Made by a program: the position numbers and the translations under genes. The notes beneath the pieces were generated by a model. It made no database searches, was not told the DNA's origin, and was given only the letters and a program-made list of their open reading frames with translations. DNA of 64,000 nucleotides. It comes from Dietzia sp. B32 (GTDB taxonomy: Bacteria; Actinomycetota; Actinomycetes; Mycobacteriales; Mycobacteriaceae). Below, piece after piece: positions 28,715 through 39,116 of the stretch. Each line of letters starts with the position of its first letter. The stretch's first letter is position 1. The DNA lies in NCBI RefSeq assembly GCF_024732245.1, contig NZ_CP093845.1:310001-374000 (forward strand), written 5' to 3'.

Positions 28715-29632
28715 ATGACGTTCCGGCAGGGTGGGCGGCTGGACACCAGCGGGGTCTCCGGCGGGGGACGCGGAGGCCGGGGGGGACGTCGGGGGATGGC
28801 GGTCGGCGGCGGTGTCGGAGGCCTCGTCGTCGTCGTCATCGCGCTGTTCCTGGGCGTGGACCCGGGCCAGCTCGGCCTGGACTCCGGAACCGGGGGCGGC
28901 CAGGGACAGTCCACGGACTCGGCGCAGCGGTTCCAGGCCCACATCGACCAGTGCGACCTGCAGCAGGCCAACACCGACACCATCTGCCGCATCGTCGCCA
29001 CCACGGAGAGTCTGGAGGACGTCTGGACGGCCCAGTTGCCCGACCAGATCGGGATGCGCTGGGTCCAGCCCCACACCAACATCTTCACCGGCGCCATCGA
29101 CACCGGATGTGGTGCGGCCTCCTCCGACATCGGGCCGTTCTACTGCCCGGCCGACGAGAACGTGTACATAGACCCCGCGTTCTTCGACCGGGTTCTCGTG
29201 GGCCAGCTCGGTGGGTCACCCTCCGGTGCGGCGCAGATGTACGTCGTCGCCCACGAGTTCGGGCACCACCTGCAGACCATGCTCGGCGACATCCGCCGGT
29301 CGCAGCAGGACCCGCAGGGCCCCTCCTCGGGTGCGGTCCGGGTCGAACTCCAGGCCGACTGCTACGCCGGGCTGTGGGCCCACTACGCCACCTCGACCCC
29401 GGCGCCCGACGGCGGCCCTCCGCTGCTGGAGAGCCTCACCGGGAGCGACGTGGACGCGATCATCCGGACCGCGGAGGCGATCGGCGACGATCACATCCAG
29501 AAGTCCGGCGGAGCGCGCGTCGACCCGGGCTCGTGGACCCACGGCTCGTCCGAGATGCGCCGGCAATGGTTCCTCACGGGCTACGAGCAGGGCTCGATGC
29601 AGGCCTGCGACACGTTCCGCGCGCAGCTCTGA
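28715..29632 (+). CDS. Membrane-anchored neutral zinc metallopeptidase (YpfJ family)
   Basis: A 305-residue protein with a glycine/arginine-rich N-terminus, one membrane helix (about residues 29-47) and a C-terminal extracytoplasmic zinc peptidase domain. The zinc site HEFGH has H180, E181 and H184. The third ligand is probably in the [14 protein letters not shown] segment, which is characteristic of this family. Substrate unknown. The ATG at 28715 follows GAGGCGG. It diverges from aspS and ends 30 bp from the hisS stop. Confidence 0.88.
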   Translation: MTFRQGGRLDTSGVSGGGRGGRGGRRGMAVGGGVGGLVVVVIALFLGVDPGQLGLDSGTGGGQGQSTDSAQRFQAHIDQCDLQQANTDTICRIVATTESLEDVWTAQLPDQIGMRWVQPHTNIFTGAIDTGCGAASSDIGPFYCPADENVYIDPAFFDRVLVGQLGGSPSGAAQMYVVAHEFGHHLQTMLGDIRRSQQDPQGPSSGAVRVELQADCYAGLWAHYATSTPAPDGGPPLLESLTGSDVDAIIRTAEAIGDDHIQKSGGARVDPGSWTHGSSEMRRQWFLTGYEQGSMQACDTFRAQL

Positions 29633-29662
29633 GCCGCGGTCGGGGTCACCGGCCGCTCGGGG

Positions 29663-30943
29663 TCAGCGCGCGACGGCCCTGGTCACGTGGTCGACGACGG
29701 CCTCCAGGGGCACGGGCTCCTGGTCGCCGGTGGCCATCGTCTTGACGACGGCCGTGGAGGTGGCGAGCTCGTCCTCCCCGACGACGACGGTGACCGCCGC
29801 CCCGGAACGGTCCGCCGCCTTGAAGGCCCCCTTCATACCGCGGTCCCCATAGGCCATGTCCGCCCGGAGTCCGCTGCGACGGAGTTCGGCGAGCAGGGGT
29901 ACGAGCACCGCCTTGGCCCGGGCGCCGAGCGCCACGCCGTACACGTCCACGCGCCCCTGCGCCGCGGGGTCGATTCCCTCGGCCTGCAACGCGAGCACCG
30001 TCCGGTCCACGCCGATGCCGAATCCGATCCCCGACAACGCCTGGCCGCCGAGCTGCTCCATCAGACCGTCGTACCGGCCGCCGCCGCCGATCCCGGACTG
30101 CGCGCCCAGGCCGTCGTGGACGAACTCGAAAGTCGTCTTGGTGTAGTAGTCCAGACCCCGGACCATGCGGGGATTGACCTCGTACGCGACGCCCAGCGCG
30201 TCCAGGTGCGCCCGCACGGTCCCGAAGTGCTCGGCGCTGGCGTCCGACAGGTGATCGATCATCAGCGGCGCGTCCTCGAGCTGGGCGCGGACGTCCGGGC
30301 GCTTGTCGTCGAGCACACGCAGCGGGTTGATCCGCGCGCGCTCCCGGGTGGCCTCGTCGAGGTCGAGACCGAAGAGGAAGTCCTGGAGGCGGTCCCGGTA
30401 GGCGGGGCGACAGGTCTCGTCACCCAGCGACGTGAGCTCGAGGCGGAATCCGGTGAGGCCGAGCGAACGGAACGCCTCGTCCGCCACCGCGATGACCTCG
30501 GCGTCCAGCGCCGGGTCGTCGACGCCGATCGCCTCGATGCCGACCTGCTGGAGCTGGCGATACCGGCCGGCCTGGGGGCGCTCGTATCGGAAGAACGGGC
30601 CCGCGTAGCAGAGCTTGACCGGGAGCTGGCCGCGGTCGAGTCCGTGCTCGATCACGGCACGCATGACCCCGGCGGTGCCCTCCGGGCGCAGGGTGACGCT
30701 CCTGCCGCCCCTGTCGGAGAACGTGTACATCTCCTTGGACACCACATCGGTCGACTCCCCGACCCCCCGTGCGAACAAGGCCGTGTCCTCGAAGACCGGC
30801 AACTCGATGTGCCCGTACCCGGCGCGCCGCGCGGAGGAGGTGATGGCCTCCCGCACCGCCACGAACCCGGCGGACGCCGGGGGGACGTAGTCGGGAACGC
30901 CCTTGGGAGCCTTGAGCGCGGTCTTCTTCTCGGTGCCGGTCAC
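29663..30943 (-). CDS. hisS: Histidyl-tRNA synthetase
   Basis: Class II synthetase for tRNA-His. Diagnostic segments are KGVPDY at the N-terminus, the motif 2 region [23 protein letters not shown], the histidine-specific [13 protein letters not shown] and [11 protein letters not shown]. Length is 426 residues. The GTG start gives [15 protein letters not shown]. It lies 44 bp downstream of the MBL hydrolase, the same pair order as in M. tuberculosis. Confidence 0.96.
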   Translation of the reverse strand: MTGTEKKTALKAPKGVPDYVPPASAGFVAVREAITSSARRAGYGHIELPVFEDTALFARGVGESTDVVSKEMYTFSDRGGRSVTLRPEGTAGVMRAVIEHGLDRGQLPVKLCYAGPFFRYERPQAGRYRQLQQVGIEAIGVDDPALDAEVIAVADEAFRSLGLTGFRLELTSLGDETCRPAYRDRLQDFLFGLDLDEATRERARINPLRVLDDKRPDVRAQLEDAPLMIDHLSDASAEHFGTVRAHLDALGVAYEVNPRMVRGLDYYTKTTFEFVHDGLGAQSGIGGGGRYDGLMEQLGGQALSGIGFGIGVDRTVLALQAEGIDPAAQGRVDVYGVALGARAKAVLVPLLAELRRSGLRADMAYGDRGMKGAFKAADRSGAAVTVVVGEDELATSTAVVKTMATGDQEPVPLEAVVDHVTRAVAR

Positions 30944-30987
30944 TGGTGAGTGGTCCTTGGGTCTCGAGGGTGGGGAAGCTGGTCGGT

Positions 30988-31653
30988 CTAGAGGTCGCGC
31001 AGGAACGGATTCGAGCGCCGCTCGCGACCGATGGTCGTGGAGGGCCCGTGTCCCGGCAGGACCACGGCGTCGTCGTCCAGGACGAGGAACTTCTTGGCGA
31101 TGGACTGCATCAACACCTCGGTGTCGCCCGCCGGGAGGTCGGTGCGACCAACGCCGTCCTGGAACAGTACGTCCCCGCCGAGGACGACCATCCGGGGTCC
31201 CTCCTCGGTCTCGACCGTGATCCGGAAGGACACGGAACCGGGACTGTGGCCCGGAACGTGGTCCACGTCGAAGGTCATCGATCCGAATCGCAGGGTGTCG
31301 CCGTCGAACACCTCGACGACCTCGGCCGGTTCGGTGAACGTGACGCCCTTGAGCATCGCCGACAGGTCGAGGGACAGCCCCTTGCCCGGGTCGGCGAGCA
31401 TCGCCCGGTCCTCGGGGTGGATGTAGGCGGGGACCCCGTAGTGGTCCGCCACCTGTTGTGCGTTCCAGATGTGGTCGAGGTGCCCGTGGGTGAGGAGAAC
31501 CGCTCGAGGCCTGAACCCGGACTCGGAGATCTGTCGACGGACCTGCGCCTCCGAGTCCTGCCCCGGGTCGACGATCACACAGTCACCGGCGTCGTCACCG
31601 ACGATGTAGCAGTTGGTCTGGAACATTCCGGCGGGGAAACCGACGATCTGCAC
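30988..31653 (-). CDS. MBL-fold hydrolase (glyoxalase II-like)
   Basis: Metallo-beta-lactamase-fold hydrolase of 221 residues with the dinuclear zinc motif THGHLDH (H56, H58, D60, H61) and later ligands in [16 protein letters not shown] and LPGHGPST. Thioester hydrolysis of the glyoxalase II kind is likely, but the thiol is uncertain because mycolic-acid actinobacteria use mycothiol. AAGGGAG precedes the ATG. It precedes hisS on the same strand and diverges from the cyclophilin gene. Confidence 0.88.
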   Translation of the reverse strand: MQIVGFPAGMFQTNCYIVGDDAGDCVIVDPGQDSEAQVRRQISESGFRPRAVLLTHGHLDHIWNAQQVADHYGVPAYIHPEDRAMLADPGKGLSLDLSAMLKGVTFTEPAEVVEVFDGDTLRFGSMTFDVDHVPGHSPGSVSFRITVETEEGPRMVVLGGDVLFQDGVGRTDLPAGDTEVLMQSIAKKFLVLDDDAVVLPGHGPSTTIGRERRSNPFLRDL

Positions 31654-31860
31654 GTCCCGAACTCCCTTTCTGATGATGGTCGACGCCGTCCGGCGTCCCG
31701 TGGCGGGTCAACGGGGCCCGACACCGGAGTGGCTTTCAGCCGTCATCGCCCGACCTGGTAGACAAGGACCCTGGGCTGGACCGCCCTGGTGACTCCGTCG
31801 AGGAGCCCACCGTGGGTCCGCCCGACCGTTCCAGCCTAGTCCAGGTCCCCAGGAGGGTCA

Positions 31861-32784
31861 GTGTCCACCAACCAGGAACGCCGAGCCGAGGCGCGCCAAC
31901 GCCTGCGCGAGCAGATGGAGGCGCAGGCCCGCCGCGAGAAGCAGCTGAAGATCGCGGGGGCCGCGATCGTGGTGGTGGTCCTCCTCGGCATCGTGGGCGT
32001 GGTGGTCTGGAACAAGGCGGAGCAGGCCCGGGCCGAGGAGTACGCCGCCAACTGGGTCACCTGCGAGTACGCGGAGGACAACGCCCCCAGGGAGAAGGTC
32101 GACCCGGCGGAGTTCGAGGATCAGGGGCCGGAGATCGTCGCCGAGGCGCGACGCTTCAACGAGCAGATCGACGAGGTGGAGAAGTCCAAGCGCGAGGTCG
32201 ACCCCCCGACCGGAGATCAGCCCCGGCGCGGTACTGCCGAGATCACCATCACCACCGGTAAGGGGGAGATCCCTCTCGTCCTCGACCGTGAGGGTGCTCC
32301 GTGCAACGTCGCGAGCTTCGTGCACCTGGCGCAGCAGGAGTACTTCGACGACACCGAATGTCATCGTCTGACCGTGGGCGGGGAGGGCTCGCAGCTCTCG
32401 GTGCTGCAGTGTGGTGACCCGACGGGGACCGGGCTCTCGGGCCCCGGCTACATGATCACGGACGAGCCGCCCACCGACCTGGCCGTGGACGAGAGCGGTT
32501 CGGGGATGTCGATCTATCCCCGGGGAACCGTCGCCATGGCCAAGTCGCAGGCACCGAATAGTGCCGGCAGTCAGTTCTTCCTCGTGTACGAGGACTCCAT
32601 GCTGCCGCCCGAGTACACCGTCATGGGGACGATCGGTGAGGCGGGTCTGGAGGTCCTCGACGAGATCGCCGAGGCGGGTACGAAGAGCGACGACCAGACG
32701 AAACCGGACTACGAGACCCCGCGTCGGCCCGTCGTCATCGAGAAGGTCACTGTCGGCGCCCAGGAGGGCCTGCCCGAGGAGTGA
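31861..32784 (+). CDS. Membrane-anchored cyclophilin-type peptidyl-prolyl isomerase
   Basis: Prolyl isomerase facing the cell exterior. A charged, coiled-coil-prone N-terminus (residues 1-30) is followed by a membrane helix (31-50) and then a cyclophilin domain (about 125-305). The domain keeps the arginine of the CHRL block and the YPRGTVAMAKS..NSAGSQFFLVY signature, but the usual FHR reads CHR, so activity may differ. AGGAGGG precedes the GTG start. It faces rel across a bidirectional terminator. Confidence 0.88.
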   Translation: MSTNQERRAEARQRLREQMEAQARREKQLKIAGAAIVVVVLLGIVGVVVWNKAEQARAEEYAANWVTCEYAEDNAPREKVDPAEFEDQGPEIVAEARRFNEQIDEVEKSKREVDPPTGDQPRRGTAEITITTGKGEIPLVLDREGAPCNVASFVHLAQQEYFDDTECHRLTVGGEGSQLSVLQCGDPTGTGLSGPGYMITDEPPTDLAVDESGSGMSIYPRGTVAMAKSQAPNSAGSQFFLVYEDSMLPPEYTVMGTIGEAGLEVLDEIAEAGTKSDDQTKPDYETPRRPVVIEKVTVGAQEGLPEE

Positions 32785-32800
32785 CCCCACGTCACCGGAT

Positions 32801-32832
32801 CACCGGCCCCGGCCTCCAGGCCGGGGCCGGTG
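32801..32832. terminator. Bidirectional terminator between cyclophilin gene and rel
   Basis: A perfect 15-bp stem (32801-32815 with 32818-32832) closes on a 2-nt CC step, so the real loop is a few bases wider. It sits 17 bp after the plus-strand cyclophilin stop and 78 bp after the rel stop, so it can serve both convergent genes. Confidence 0.8.
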
Positions 32833-32909
32833 TCGTCTCCGGTGCCACCCGGTCCTGCTCCCGACCCCGTCCTCGGTGCGACCAGCACACCTGGTCCGGG
32901 TCCGCTCCC

Positions 32910-35273
32910 CTAGTTCGAGGTCATGCGGTAGACGTCGAAGACGCCCTCGACCTTCCGGACCGCACCGAGGACGTGGCCCAGATGCTTGGGGTCGGCCATC
33001 TCGAACGTGAATCGGGAGATCGCCACCCTGTCGTCGCCCGCGGTCTGCACCGAGGCGGACAGGATGTTGACCTTCTCGTCGGCTAGGACCTTCGTGATGT
33101 CCGACAGGAGGCGATGGCGGTCGAGGGCTTCCACCTGGATGGCCACGAGGAACACCGCGCCGGGCTGGGGCGCCCACTCGACCTTCACCAGTCGCTCCGG
33201 TTCCCTGTGCAGGTCGGAGGCATTGGTGCAGTCGGTCCGGTGCACGCTGACCGAGCCGCCGCGCGTGATGAAGCCCAGGACCTGGTCACCAGGGACAGGG
33301 GTACAACAACGGGCGAGCTTGGCGTGGACGTCCTCCACGCCGCCGACCAGGACTCCTGCACCCGAGGTGGTGGTCCGCGGCGGGGTGATGGTCTTGTCGC
33401 GGGAGCGGTCGGCCAGTTCCTCCGTGACCTCGTCCACTCCGCCGTGGGCGGCGACCAGACGGCCCACCACGGTCTTCGCCGAGACATGGTTCTCACCGAT
33501 CGCCGTGTAGAGCGCGGTGACGTCCGCGAACCCGAGCTCGCGGGACACCCCGGCGATCGACTCGTTGGAGAAGATGCGGTGAACCGGGACCCCGCCGCGG
33601 CGGACCTCCCGGGTGATGAGATCCTTGCCCCGCTCCAGGGCCTCCTCACGGCGTTCCTTGGCGAACCACTGCCGGATCGAGCTCTTGGCACGGCCCGAGA
33701 CAACGAACTTCTGCCAGTCCAGGCTGGGGCCGGCGTTGAGGTCCTTGGAGGTGAAGACCTCCACCACCTCGCCGTTCTCGAGCGGGCGCTCGAGGGCGAC
33801 GAGCTTGCCGTTGACCCGCGCCCCGATGCACCGGTGGCCGACCTCGGTGTGCACCGCGTAGGCGAAGTCCACGGGTGTGGCACCGACCGGCAGGTTGATG
33901 ACGTCTCCCTTGGGGGTGAAGACGAAGATCTCTTTGCTGGTCATCTCGAAACGCAGGGAGTCCAGGAACTCGCCGGGATCCGCGGCCTCACGCTGCCAGC
34001 TGAGCAGCTGGCGCATCCATGCCATCTCGTCGACCTCGGCGGGGTCGCCGTTGTGCTTGCCGCGGGTCTCCTTGTAGCGCCAGTGCGCCGCGATGCCGTA
34101 TTCCGCGTTGCGGTGCATCTCGTGGGTACGGATCTGGATCTCCAGCGGCTTGCCGTCGGGTCCGATCACGGTGGTGTGCAGCGACCGGTACACGCCGAAG
34201 CGCGGCTGGGCGATGTAGTCCTTGAACCGACCGGGCATCGGCTTCCACGTCGAGTGCACCACTCCGATCGCGGCATAGCAGTCACGTACGTCCTCGCAGA
34301 GGACGCGGATACCGACGAGGTCGTGGATCTCGTCGAACTCCCGGCCCCGGACGATCATCTTCTGATAGATCGACCAGTAGTGCTTCGGACGACCCTCGAC
34401 CCGCGCCTGGATGTGGGCCTTCTCGAGGTCCGTCCGCACCCGGTTGGTCACGGTGCCCAGGTAGACGTCGCGGCTGGGGGCCCGGTCGGCCACGAGCCGG
34501 ACGATCTCCTGGTACTTCTTCGGCTCGAGGATCGCGAAGGCGAGGTCCTCGAGCTCCCACTTGATGGTCGCCATACCCAGCCGGTGTGCGAGCGGGGCGA
34601 TCACCTCGAGGGTCTCGCGCGCCTTCTTGACCTGCTTCTCGGGTGGCAGGAAGCGCATCGTGCGCATGTTGTGCAGGCGGTCGGCCACCTTGATCACCAG
34701 GACGCGCGGGTCGTGAGCCATCGCGATGATCATCTTCCGGATGGTCTCCGCCTCGGCGGCCTCGCCGAACTCGACCTTGTCCAACTTGGTGACGCCGTCC
34801 ACGAGGTGGGCGACCTCACCGCCGAAGTCCGCTTCCAGCTGGTCTAGTGAGTACGCGGTGTCCTCCACCGTGTCGTGCAGCAGTGCCGCCACGAGGGTGG
34901 TGGTGTCCATGCCCATCTCGGCGCAGATGGTGGCCACGGCGAGCGGGTGGGTGATGTAGGGGTCACCGGACTTGCGGAAGACGCCCTCGTGTTGCTTCTC
35001 GGCGAGGGTGTAGGCACGCGCCAGCAGGCCGACGTCGGCTTTGGCGTGGTGGATGCGGTGGACGCGGACCAGCGGTTCGAGGACGGCCGGTGTGGAGGTC
35101 ACGGTCAGCCCGGAGGTGAGGCGTCGTGCCCACCGGGCCCGCACCCGCCGTCCGGCGGACGGGCGGTTGCCCGGGATCACCGGGAGCGGTTGGGTCGAGG
35201 GCTGGGGTTGGGCCTTCTGTCCGAGGGGTGCGCCCCGGTCCGGCTGCCCGGCGGGGTCCTGCCGTTGCGTCAT
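32910..35273 (-). CDS. rel: Bifunctional (p)ppGpp synthetase/hydrolase Rel
   Basis: Makes and degrades the stringent-response alarmone (p)ppGpp. At 787 residues the domain order is a disordered N-terminus (1-60), HD hydrolase with H133-D134 in LLHDTVEDT, synthetase with RFKDYIAQP and [11 protein letters not shown], then TGS ([22 protein letters not shown]), a zinc-finger/helical region ([11 protein letters not shown]) and a C-terminal ACT. RFKD is the variant associated with bifunctional Rel, not RelA. GGAGGGAGGAG precedes the ATG. It follows apt, as in mycobacteria. Confidence 0.96.
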   Translation of the reverse strand: MTQRQDPAGQPDRGAPLGQKAQPQPSTQPLPVIPGNRPSAGRRVRARWARRLTSGLTVTSTPAVLEPLVRVHRIHHAKADVGLLARAYTLAEKQHEGVFRKSGDPYITHPLAVATICAEMGMDTTTLVAALLHDTVEDTAYSLDQLEADFGGEVAHLVDGVTKLDKVEFGEAAEAETIRKMIIAMAHDPRVLVIKVADRLHNMRTMRFLPPEKQVKKARETLEVIAPLAHRLGMATIKWELEDLAFAILEPKKYQEIVRLVADRAPSRDVYLGTVTNRVRTDLEKAHIQARVEGRPKHYWSIYQKMIVRGREFDEIHDLVGIRVLCEDVRDCYAAIGVVHSTWKPMPGRFKDYIAQPRFGVYRSLHTTVIGPDGKPLEIQIRTHEMHRNAEYGIAAHWRYKETRGKHNGDPAEVDEMAWMRQLLSWQREAADPGEFLDSLRFEMTSKEIFVFTPKGDVINLPVGATPVDFAYAVHTEVGHRCIGARVNGKLVALERPLENGEVVEVFTSKDLNAGPSLDWQKFVVSGRAKSSIRQWFAKERREEALERGKDLITREVRRGGVPVHRIFSNESIAGVSRELGFADVTALYTAIGENHVSAKTVVGRLVAAHGGVDEVTEELADRSRDKTITPPRTTTSGAGVLVGGVEDVHAKLARCCTPVPGDQVLGFITRGGSVSVHRTDCTNASDLHREPERLVKVEWAPQPGAVFLVAIQVEALDRHRLLSDITKVLADEKVNILSASVQTAGDDRVAISRFTFEMADPKHLGHVLGAVRKVEGVFDVYRMTSN

Positions 35274-35319
35274 GTCCGGCTCCTCCCTCCAGTTCCGGGC
35301 CGTCAGATACGGCCGGCGG

Positions 35320-35877
35320 TCACGCGACCGTGAGGCAGGCCAGCGGTGTGCCGGCCAGTCTATCCCGACCCCCGAGACCGGGGACCTCGAGCACCACGGA
35401 CAACCCGGCGACTATCGCGCCACAGTCCTCCAGCAGTCCCACCGCGGCGGTGAGGGTCCCCCCGGTGGCGAGGACGTCGTCGACGACGAGGACGCGCTTC
35501 CCGCTGAGGTCGAGACCGTCCGCGGGGAGTTCCAACGTGGCAGCGCCGTACTCGAGCTCGTAGGAGCGCGAGTGCACCGGTGGCGGGAGCTTGCCGGCCT
35601 TGCGGATCGCGAGGATGCCGGTGTGCAGGCGCACGGCAGCTGCCCCGGCCAGCAGGAAGCCGCGGGCGTCGAGTCCGGCGACGTAGTCCACGCTGCCGAT
35701 CTCGTGTCCGGCGATGAGCCCGGCGACGACGGCATCGAAGCCGTCGGCGTCGGCGAGGACCGGGGTCAGGTCGCAGAACTGGACCCCGGCGGACGGGAAG
35801 TCCTCGACGCGGCGCATCAGGCGCTCCACGGCGGAGCTGATCGCTGGTGAGACGTGGGTCAGGGCGGGCTCGGTCAT
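35320..35877 (-). CDS. apt: Adenine phosphoribosyltransferase
   Basis: Salvages adenine to AMP with PRPP. The 185 residues include [30 protein letters not shown] and the PRPP motif [13 protein letters not shown] (about 118-130). The ATG of [10 protein letters not shown] overlaps the secF stop as ATGA. In M. tuberculosis a lipoprotein gene separates secF from apt. Here the two are fused into one translational chain. Confidence 0.94.
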   Translation of the reverse strand: MTEPALTHVSPAISSAVERLMRRVEDFPSAGVQFCDLTPVLADADGFDAVVAGLIAGHEIGSVDYVAGLDARGFLLAGAAAVRLHTGILAIRKAGKLPPPVHSRSYELEYGAATLELPADGLDLSGKRVLVVDDVLATGGTLTAAVGLLEDCGAIVAGLSVVLEVPGLGGRDRLAGTPLACLTVA

Positions 35878-36935
35878 GCGGTGGCCTCGGACTTCTCGCG
35901 TCGGGCCAGCACCTTGGCGGTCTGGCGGCTGATCTGGGGATCGCGGTTCTTCAGGCTCACCAGCAGTGGCGTCGCGAGGAACACCGAGGAGAACGTACCG
36001 GTGACGATGCCGACCATCTGCACCAGAGCGAGATCCATCAGGGTGCCCACTCCGAGGATCCACACCGCGATGACCACCAGCGCCAGCAGTGGCAGCACGC
36101 CGATGATCGTGGTGTGGATGGATCGCATGAGGGTCTGGTTGACACCCAGGTTCGCCTCTTCGGCGTAGGTGCGGCTCGTCGTGTGTCTGATGCCGCGGGT
36201 GTTCTCCTCGACCTTGTCGAACACGATCACCGTGTCGTACAGCGAGAAGCCGAGGATGGTCAACAGACCGATCACCGTGGCCGGCGACACCTCGAAGCCG
36301 ACGATCGAGTAGATCCCGGCGGTGGTCACGACGTCGAACAACAGTGCCACGATGGCGGCGGTGGCCATCTGCCACTCGAATCGGAAGGCGATGTAGCCGA
36401 AGACGATCACGAGGAAGACCCCGAGTGCGATCAGGGCGTTCTTGGTGACCTGCCCTCCCCAGCTCTCGGATCGGGCGGAGTCACCGATGGCTTCCACCGA
36501 CGAGACCCCGTCCGCGGTCACCGGCTGGAACTCCTCGTACAGGGAGTTCTTGGCGGCGAGGATCTCGTCGCTGGTGAGGAACCGGGTCTCGACCTCCACG
36601 ATCCGGGCGTTCCCGGCGCCGACGATCTGCACCATCTGCGGTTCCTCGCCGACGGATTCCTCGACCACCGCGGCCACGCGGTCCTTGTCGATGTCGCCGG
36701 CCGGCATCGTGAGTTTGGTGCCGCCGGTGAAGTCGATCCCGAAGCTGAAACCGCGGAAGAGGATGCTCGCCAGGCAGATCGCGACGATCACGAGGGTGAG
36801 GACGTAGAACTTCCGGCGGTTCGGAACGATGCCGAACGCCCCGGTTCCCGTGTAGAGCCGGGTGAACAGGCTGTCGGTCCGGCCGGTGGGCGCCGTGGCG
36901 CCGCTGTCGGTTGCGGTGGTGACGGGAGTGCTCAT
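35874..36935 (-). CDS. secF: Protein translocase subunit SecF
   Basis: With SecD, uses the proton gradient to assist Sec export. The 353 residues show one N-terminal helix, a P1 head starting FGIDFTGGTKL, and a cluster of five helices from about residue 150, including the conserved VIGLLTILGFSLYDTVIVFDKV. The acidic/basic C-tail ends in KREKSEATA-like sequence. The start overlaps the secD stop by 4 bp. Confidence 0.95.
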   Translation of the reverse strand: MSTPVTTATDSGATAPTGRTDSLFTRLYTGTGAFGIVPNRRKFYVLTLVIVAICLASILFRGFSFGIDFTGGTKLTMPAGDIDKDRVAAVVEESVGEEPQMVQIVGAGNARIVEVETRFLTSDEILAAKNSLYEEFQPVTADGVSSVEAIGDSARSESWGGQVTKNALIALGVFLVIVFGYIAFRFEWQMATAAIVALLFDVVTTAGIYSIVGFEVSPATVIGLLTILGFSLYDTVIVFDKVEENTRGIRHTTSRTYAEEANLGVNQTLMRSIHTTIIGVLPLLALVVIAVWILGVGTLMDLALVQMVGIVTGTFSSVFLATPLLVSLKNRDPQISRQTAKVLARREKSEATA

Positions 36936-38632
36936 CGGCCCTCCTCCTCATCGGTGGCGGGGCGCGTGGTCGGCGTGTCGGTCATCGTGTCGCCGCCCGG
37001 TCCCCGGATGGTCGCGGTGACCCCGCGGCCACCGTCCCGGTCCGCGTCCTTCTCGGCCTTCCGGTCGAGTCGACGCTGTTCTGCTGCGGCCGCCTGGAGA
37101 TTCTCCATGCGTCCCATCCCGTTCGCCCAGGTCTTGGCGAAGGTGGGTCGGGTGGAGGCCAGGTAGACGAGCGGCCACGTCACGGTGAACGCGACGAACA
37201 CGTCCATGACGGTCGTCAGACCGAGGGTGAACGCGAAGCCGCGCACCTCGCCACTGGCCAACAGGTAGAGGACGACGGCACCGATGAGGCTGACCATGTT
37301 GCCGGTCACGATCGTGCGGCCGGCGCTCTTCCAGGCCCTGGGTACGGCGGATCGGAACCGGTGGCCGTCCCGTAGTTCGTCCTTGATGCGCTCAAAGAAC
37401 ACGACATAGGAGTCGGCGGTCATTCCGATGCCGATGACCAGGCCCGCGATGCCGGCGAGGTCGAGGCTGTAGTCCACCGTGTAACCCAGGAACACGAGCA
37501 TGACGTAGGTCAGCAGGAACGACAGGGCCAGCGAGATGAACGCCAGGACTCCCAGCAGGCGGTAGAAGAAGGCCGAGTAGGCCAGGACCAGGAGGAAACC
37601 GATCGCACCGGCGAGCAGGCCGGCCTCGAGCGACGCCAGACCGAGGGATGCCGGCACGTTGTCGACGTTGGGGTCCTCGAAGGAGATGGGCAGGGCGCCG
37701 TAGCGCAGGTTCGCGGCGAGGGACGCCGCCTCGTCCGTGGTGAAGTCACCGGTGATGGAGGTCGCCGAACCGACGGGCGTAGCGCCCTGGACGACCGGCG
37801 CACTGATGACCTCGCCGTCGAGGACGATGGCGATCTGCCGCTGGAGGTTCTCCTGGGTCAGGCGTGACCAGGTGGCGCTGCCCTGCTCGCCGGGGCCGGC
37901 GTTGAACCGGAAGGAGACCTCGTTCTTGGCGGCCTGCTGGTTGAACCCCGAACTGACGGAGTCCTTGACGATCTGCTGGCCGTCGAGACGTCGGCCGTCC
38001 TCGGGTTCGCCGATGAGCAACGGGACGGGACCGAGGACGTACTTCGCACCGTCACCACAGGCGATGAGGGCCCGGGACGGGTCGTCGAAGCCGGCGAGCA
38101 CATCGCGCTCCGGGCAGCGGAATGTCGCGAGCGTCTCGGTGAGTTCCTGCGGATCGCCCTGGCGGACCTCGCGGGCCTCCTCGACCTCCCTGGCGACGGC
38201 CTCCCGGTCCCCCTTGGCGGCGGGCACGGGCTCGAGGTCGCCCTCGGCGACGGGCTGGACCTGCAGGACGGGGCGGATCGTCAGCTGCGAGGTGGTGCCG
38301 AGATCGCGGGCCTGGCTGGAGTCCTCACCGGGAACGGTGAGGACGATGTTGCTGCCCTCGATGACGACCGAGGTCCCGGCGACGCCGAGCCCGTCGACAC
38401 GGTCCCGGATGATGTCCTGCGCCAGTCGTAGGTCCGCCTCGTCGGGGTCTCCCTTGGGGATCAGCGTGACGCGCGTTCCGCCCTGCAGGTCGATGCCCAG
38501 CTTCGGCGTCAGTCCGCGGTCCGCCACGGCGAAGGCGCCGAGGAGGAGGATGAACAGCACCAGGAAGAAGGCGGACAGCAGTGCCCACGGTCTGGGGCGG
38601 GCGTCGGTGCCTCGAGGACGAACTGGTGACAC
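36932..38632 (-). CDS. secD: Protein translocase subunit SecD
   Basis: RND-type partner of SecF. It has 566 residues: an N-terminal helix, a head domain with LGIDLQGGTRVTL, and a C-terminal block of helices with GLVIGIGMTADSYVVFFERIKDELRDG, where the aspartate is the conserved proton-path residue. The cytoplasmic tail is long, basic and acidic. GTG start at 38632, after the yajC gene. The yajC-secD-secF order is canonical. Confidence 0.95.
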   Translation of the reverse strand: MSPVRPRGTDARPRPWALLSAFFLVLFILLLGAFAVADRGLTPKLGIDLQGGTRVTLIPKGDPDEADLRLAQDIIRDRVDGLGVAGTSVVIEGSNIVLTVPGEDSSQARDLGTTSQLTIRPVLQVQPVAEGDLEPVPAAKGDREAVAREVEEAREVRQGDPQELTETLATFRCPERDVLAGFDDPSRALIACGDGAKYVLGPVPLLIGEPEDGRRLDGQQIVKDSVSSGFNQQAAKNEVSFRFNAGPGEQGSATWSRLTQENLQRQIAIVLDGEVISAPVVQGATPVGSATSITGDFTTDEAASLAANLRYGALPISFEDPNVDNVPASLGLASLEAGLLAGAIGFLLVLAYSAFFYRLLGVLAFISLALSFLLTYVMLVFLGYTVDYSLDLAGIAGLVIGIGMTADSYVVFFERIKDELRDGHRFRSAVPRAWKSAGRTIVTGNMVSLIGAVVLYLLASGEVRGFAFTLGLTTVMDVFVAFTVTWPLVYLASTRPTFAKTWANGMGRMENLQAAAAEQRRLDRKAEKDADRDGGRGVTATIRGPGGDTMTDTPTTRPATDEEEGR

Positions 38633-38704
38633 AGGTGATCTCTCTCGGTATTCGTCTGTGGCCTCCGGCTGGACGGCCCCATTACACTACTCGCCGGTTG
38701 CGGC

Positions 38705-39025
38705 CTACCGGGAATCCGCGGCGCCGGTACCGGAGTCGGTACCGGGGTCGCTTCCAGGGGTCGTACCGGTCTCGAGCTTCTCGCGGATCACCCGCCGGTC
38801 CCACCGGGTCCGGACGCCCGAGGCGATCTCCAGTTCCACCGTCTCCTCGCTGACGGAGACGATCGTCGCGTGCAGACCGGAGGTGGTGAGCACGCGATCC
38901 CCCGCGGACAGGGACGCCTGCATCTCACGCATGTCCTTCATCGCCCTGCGCTGCCTTGTGCTCTGCAGGACCATCAGCACGATCAGCACGACGATCATCA
39001 ACGGAAGCAGCAGTTTTAGTCCCAT
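38705..39025 (-). CDS. yajC: Sec translocon accessory protein YajC
   Basis: Small accessory protein of the SecDF complex. The 106 residues have one membrane helix at the N-terminus (LLLPLMIVVLIVLMVLQSTRQRRAM) and the YajC core DRVLTTSGLHATIVSV. A low-complexity threonine/glycine/serine tail follows. The ATG is 91 bp after ruvB, beyond a hairpin, so it probably starts the secretion operon. Confidence 0.92.
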   Translation of the reverse strand: MGLKLLLPLMIVVLIVLMVLQSTRQRRAMKDMREMQASLSAGDRVLTTSGLHATIVSVSEETVELEIASGVRTRWDRRVIREKLETGTTPGSDPGTDSGTGAADSR

Positions 39026-39042
39026 GCGGGTCCTCCTGACGT

Positions 39043-39076
39043 GGACCCGCCGGTTCCGGGTCAGCGGGGCGGGTCC
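39043..39076 (-). terminator. Hairpin between ruvB and yajC
   Basis: GGACCCGCC (39043-39051) and GGCGGGTCC (39068-39076) form a perfect 9-bp stem with a 16-nt spacer, lying in the 91-bp gap after the ruvB stop. Likely terminator of the ruvCAB transcript. Confidence 0.55.
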
Positions 39077-39116
39077 GGGCTACGGACGGTCTCGTCCGAG
39101 GATGCCAGTCGGGGAC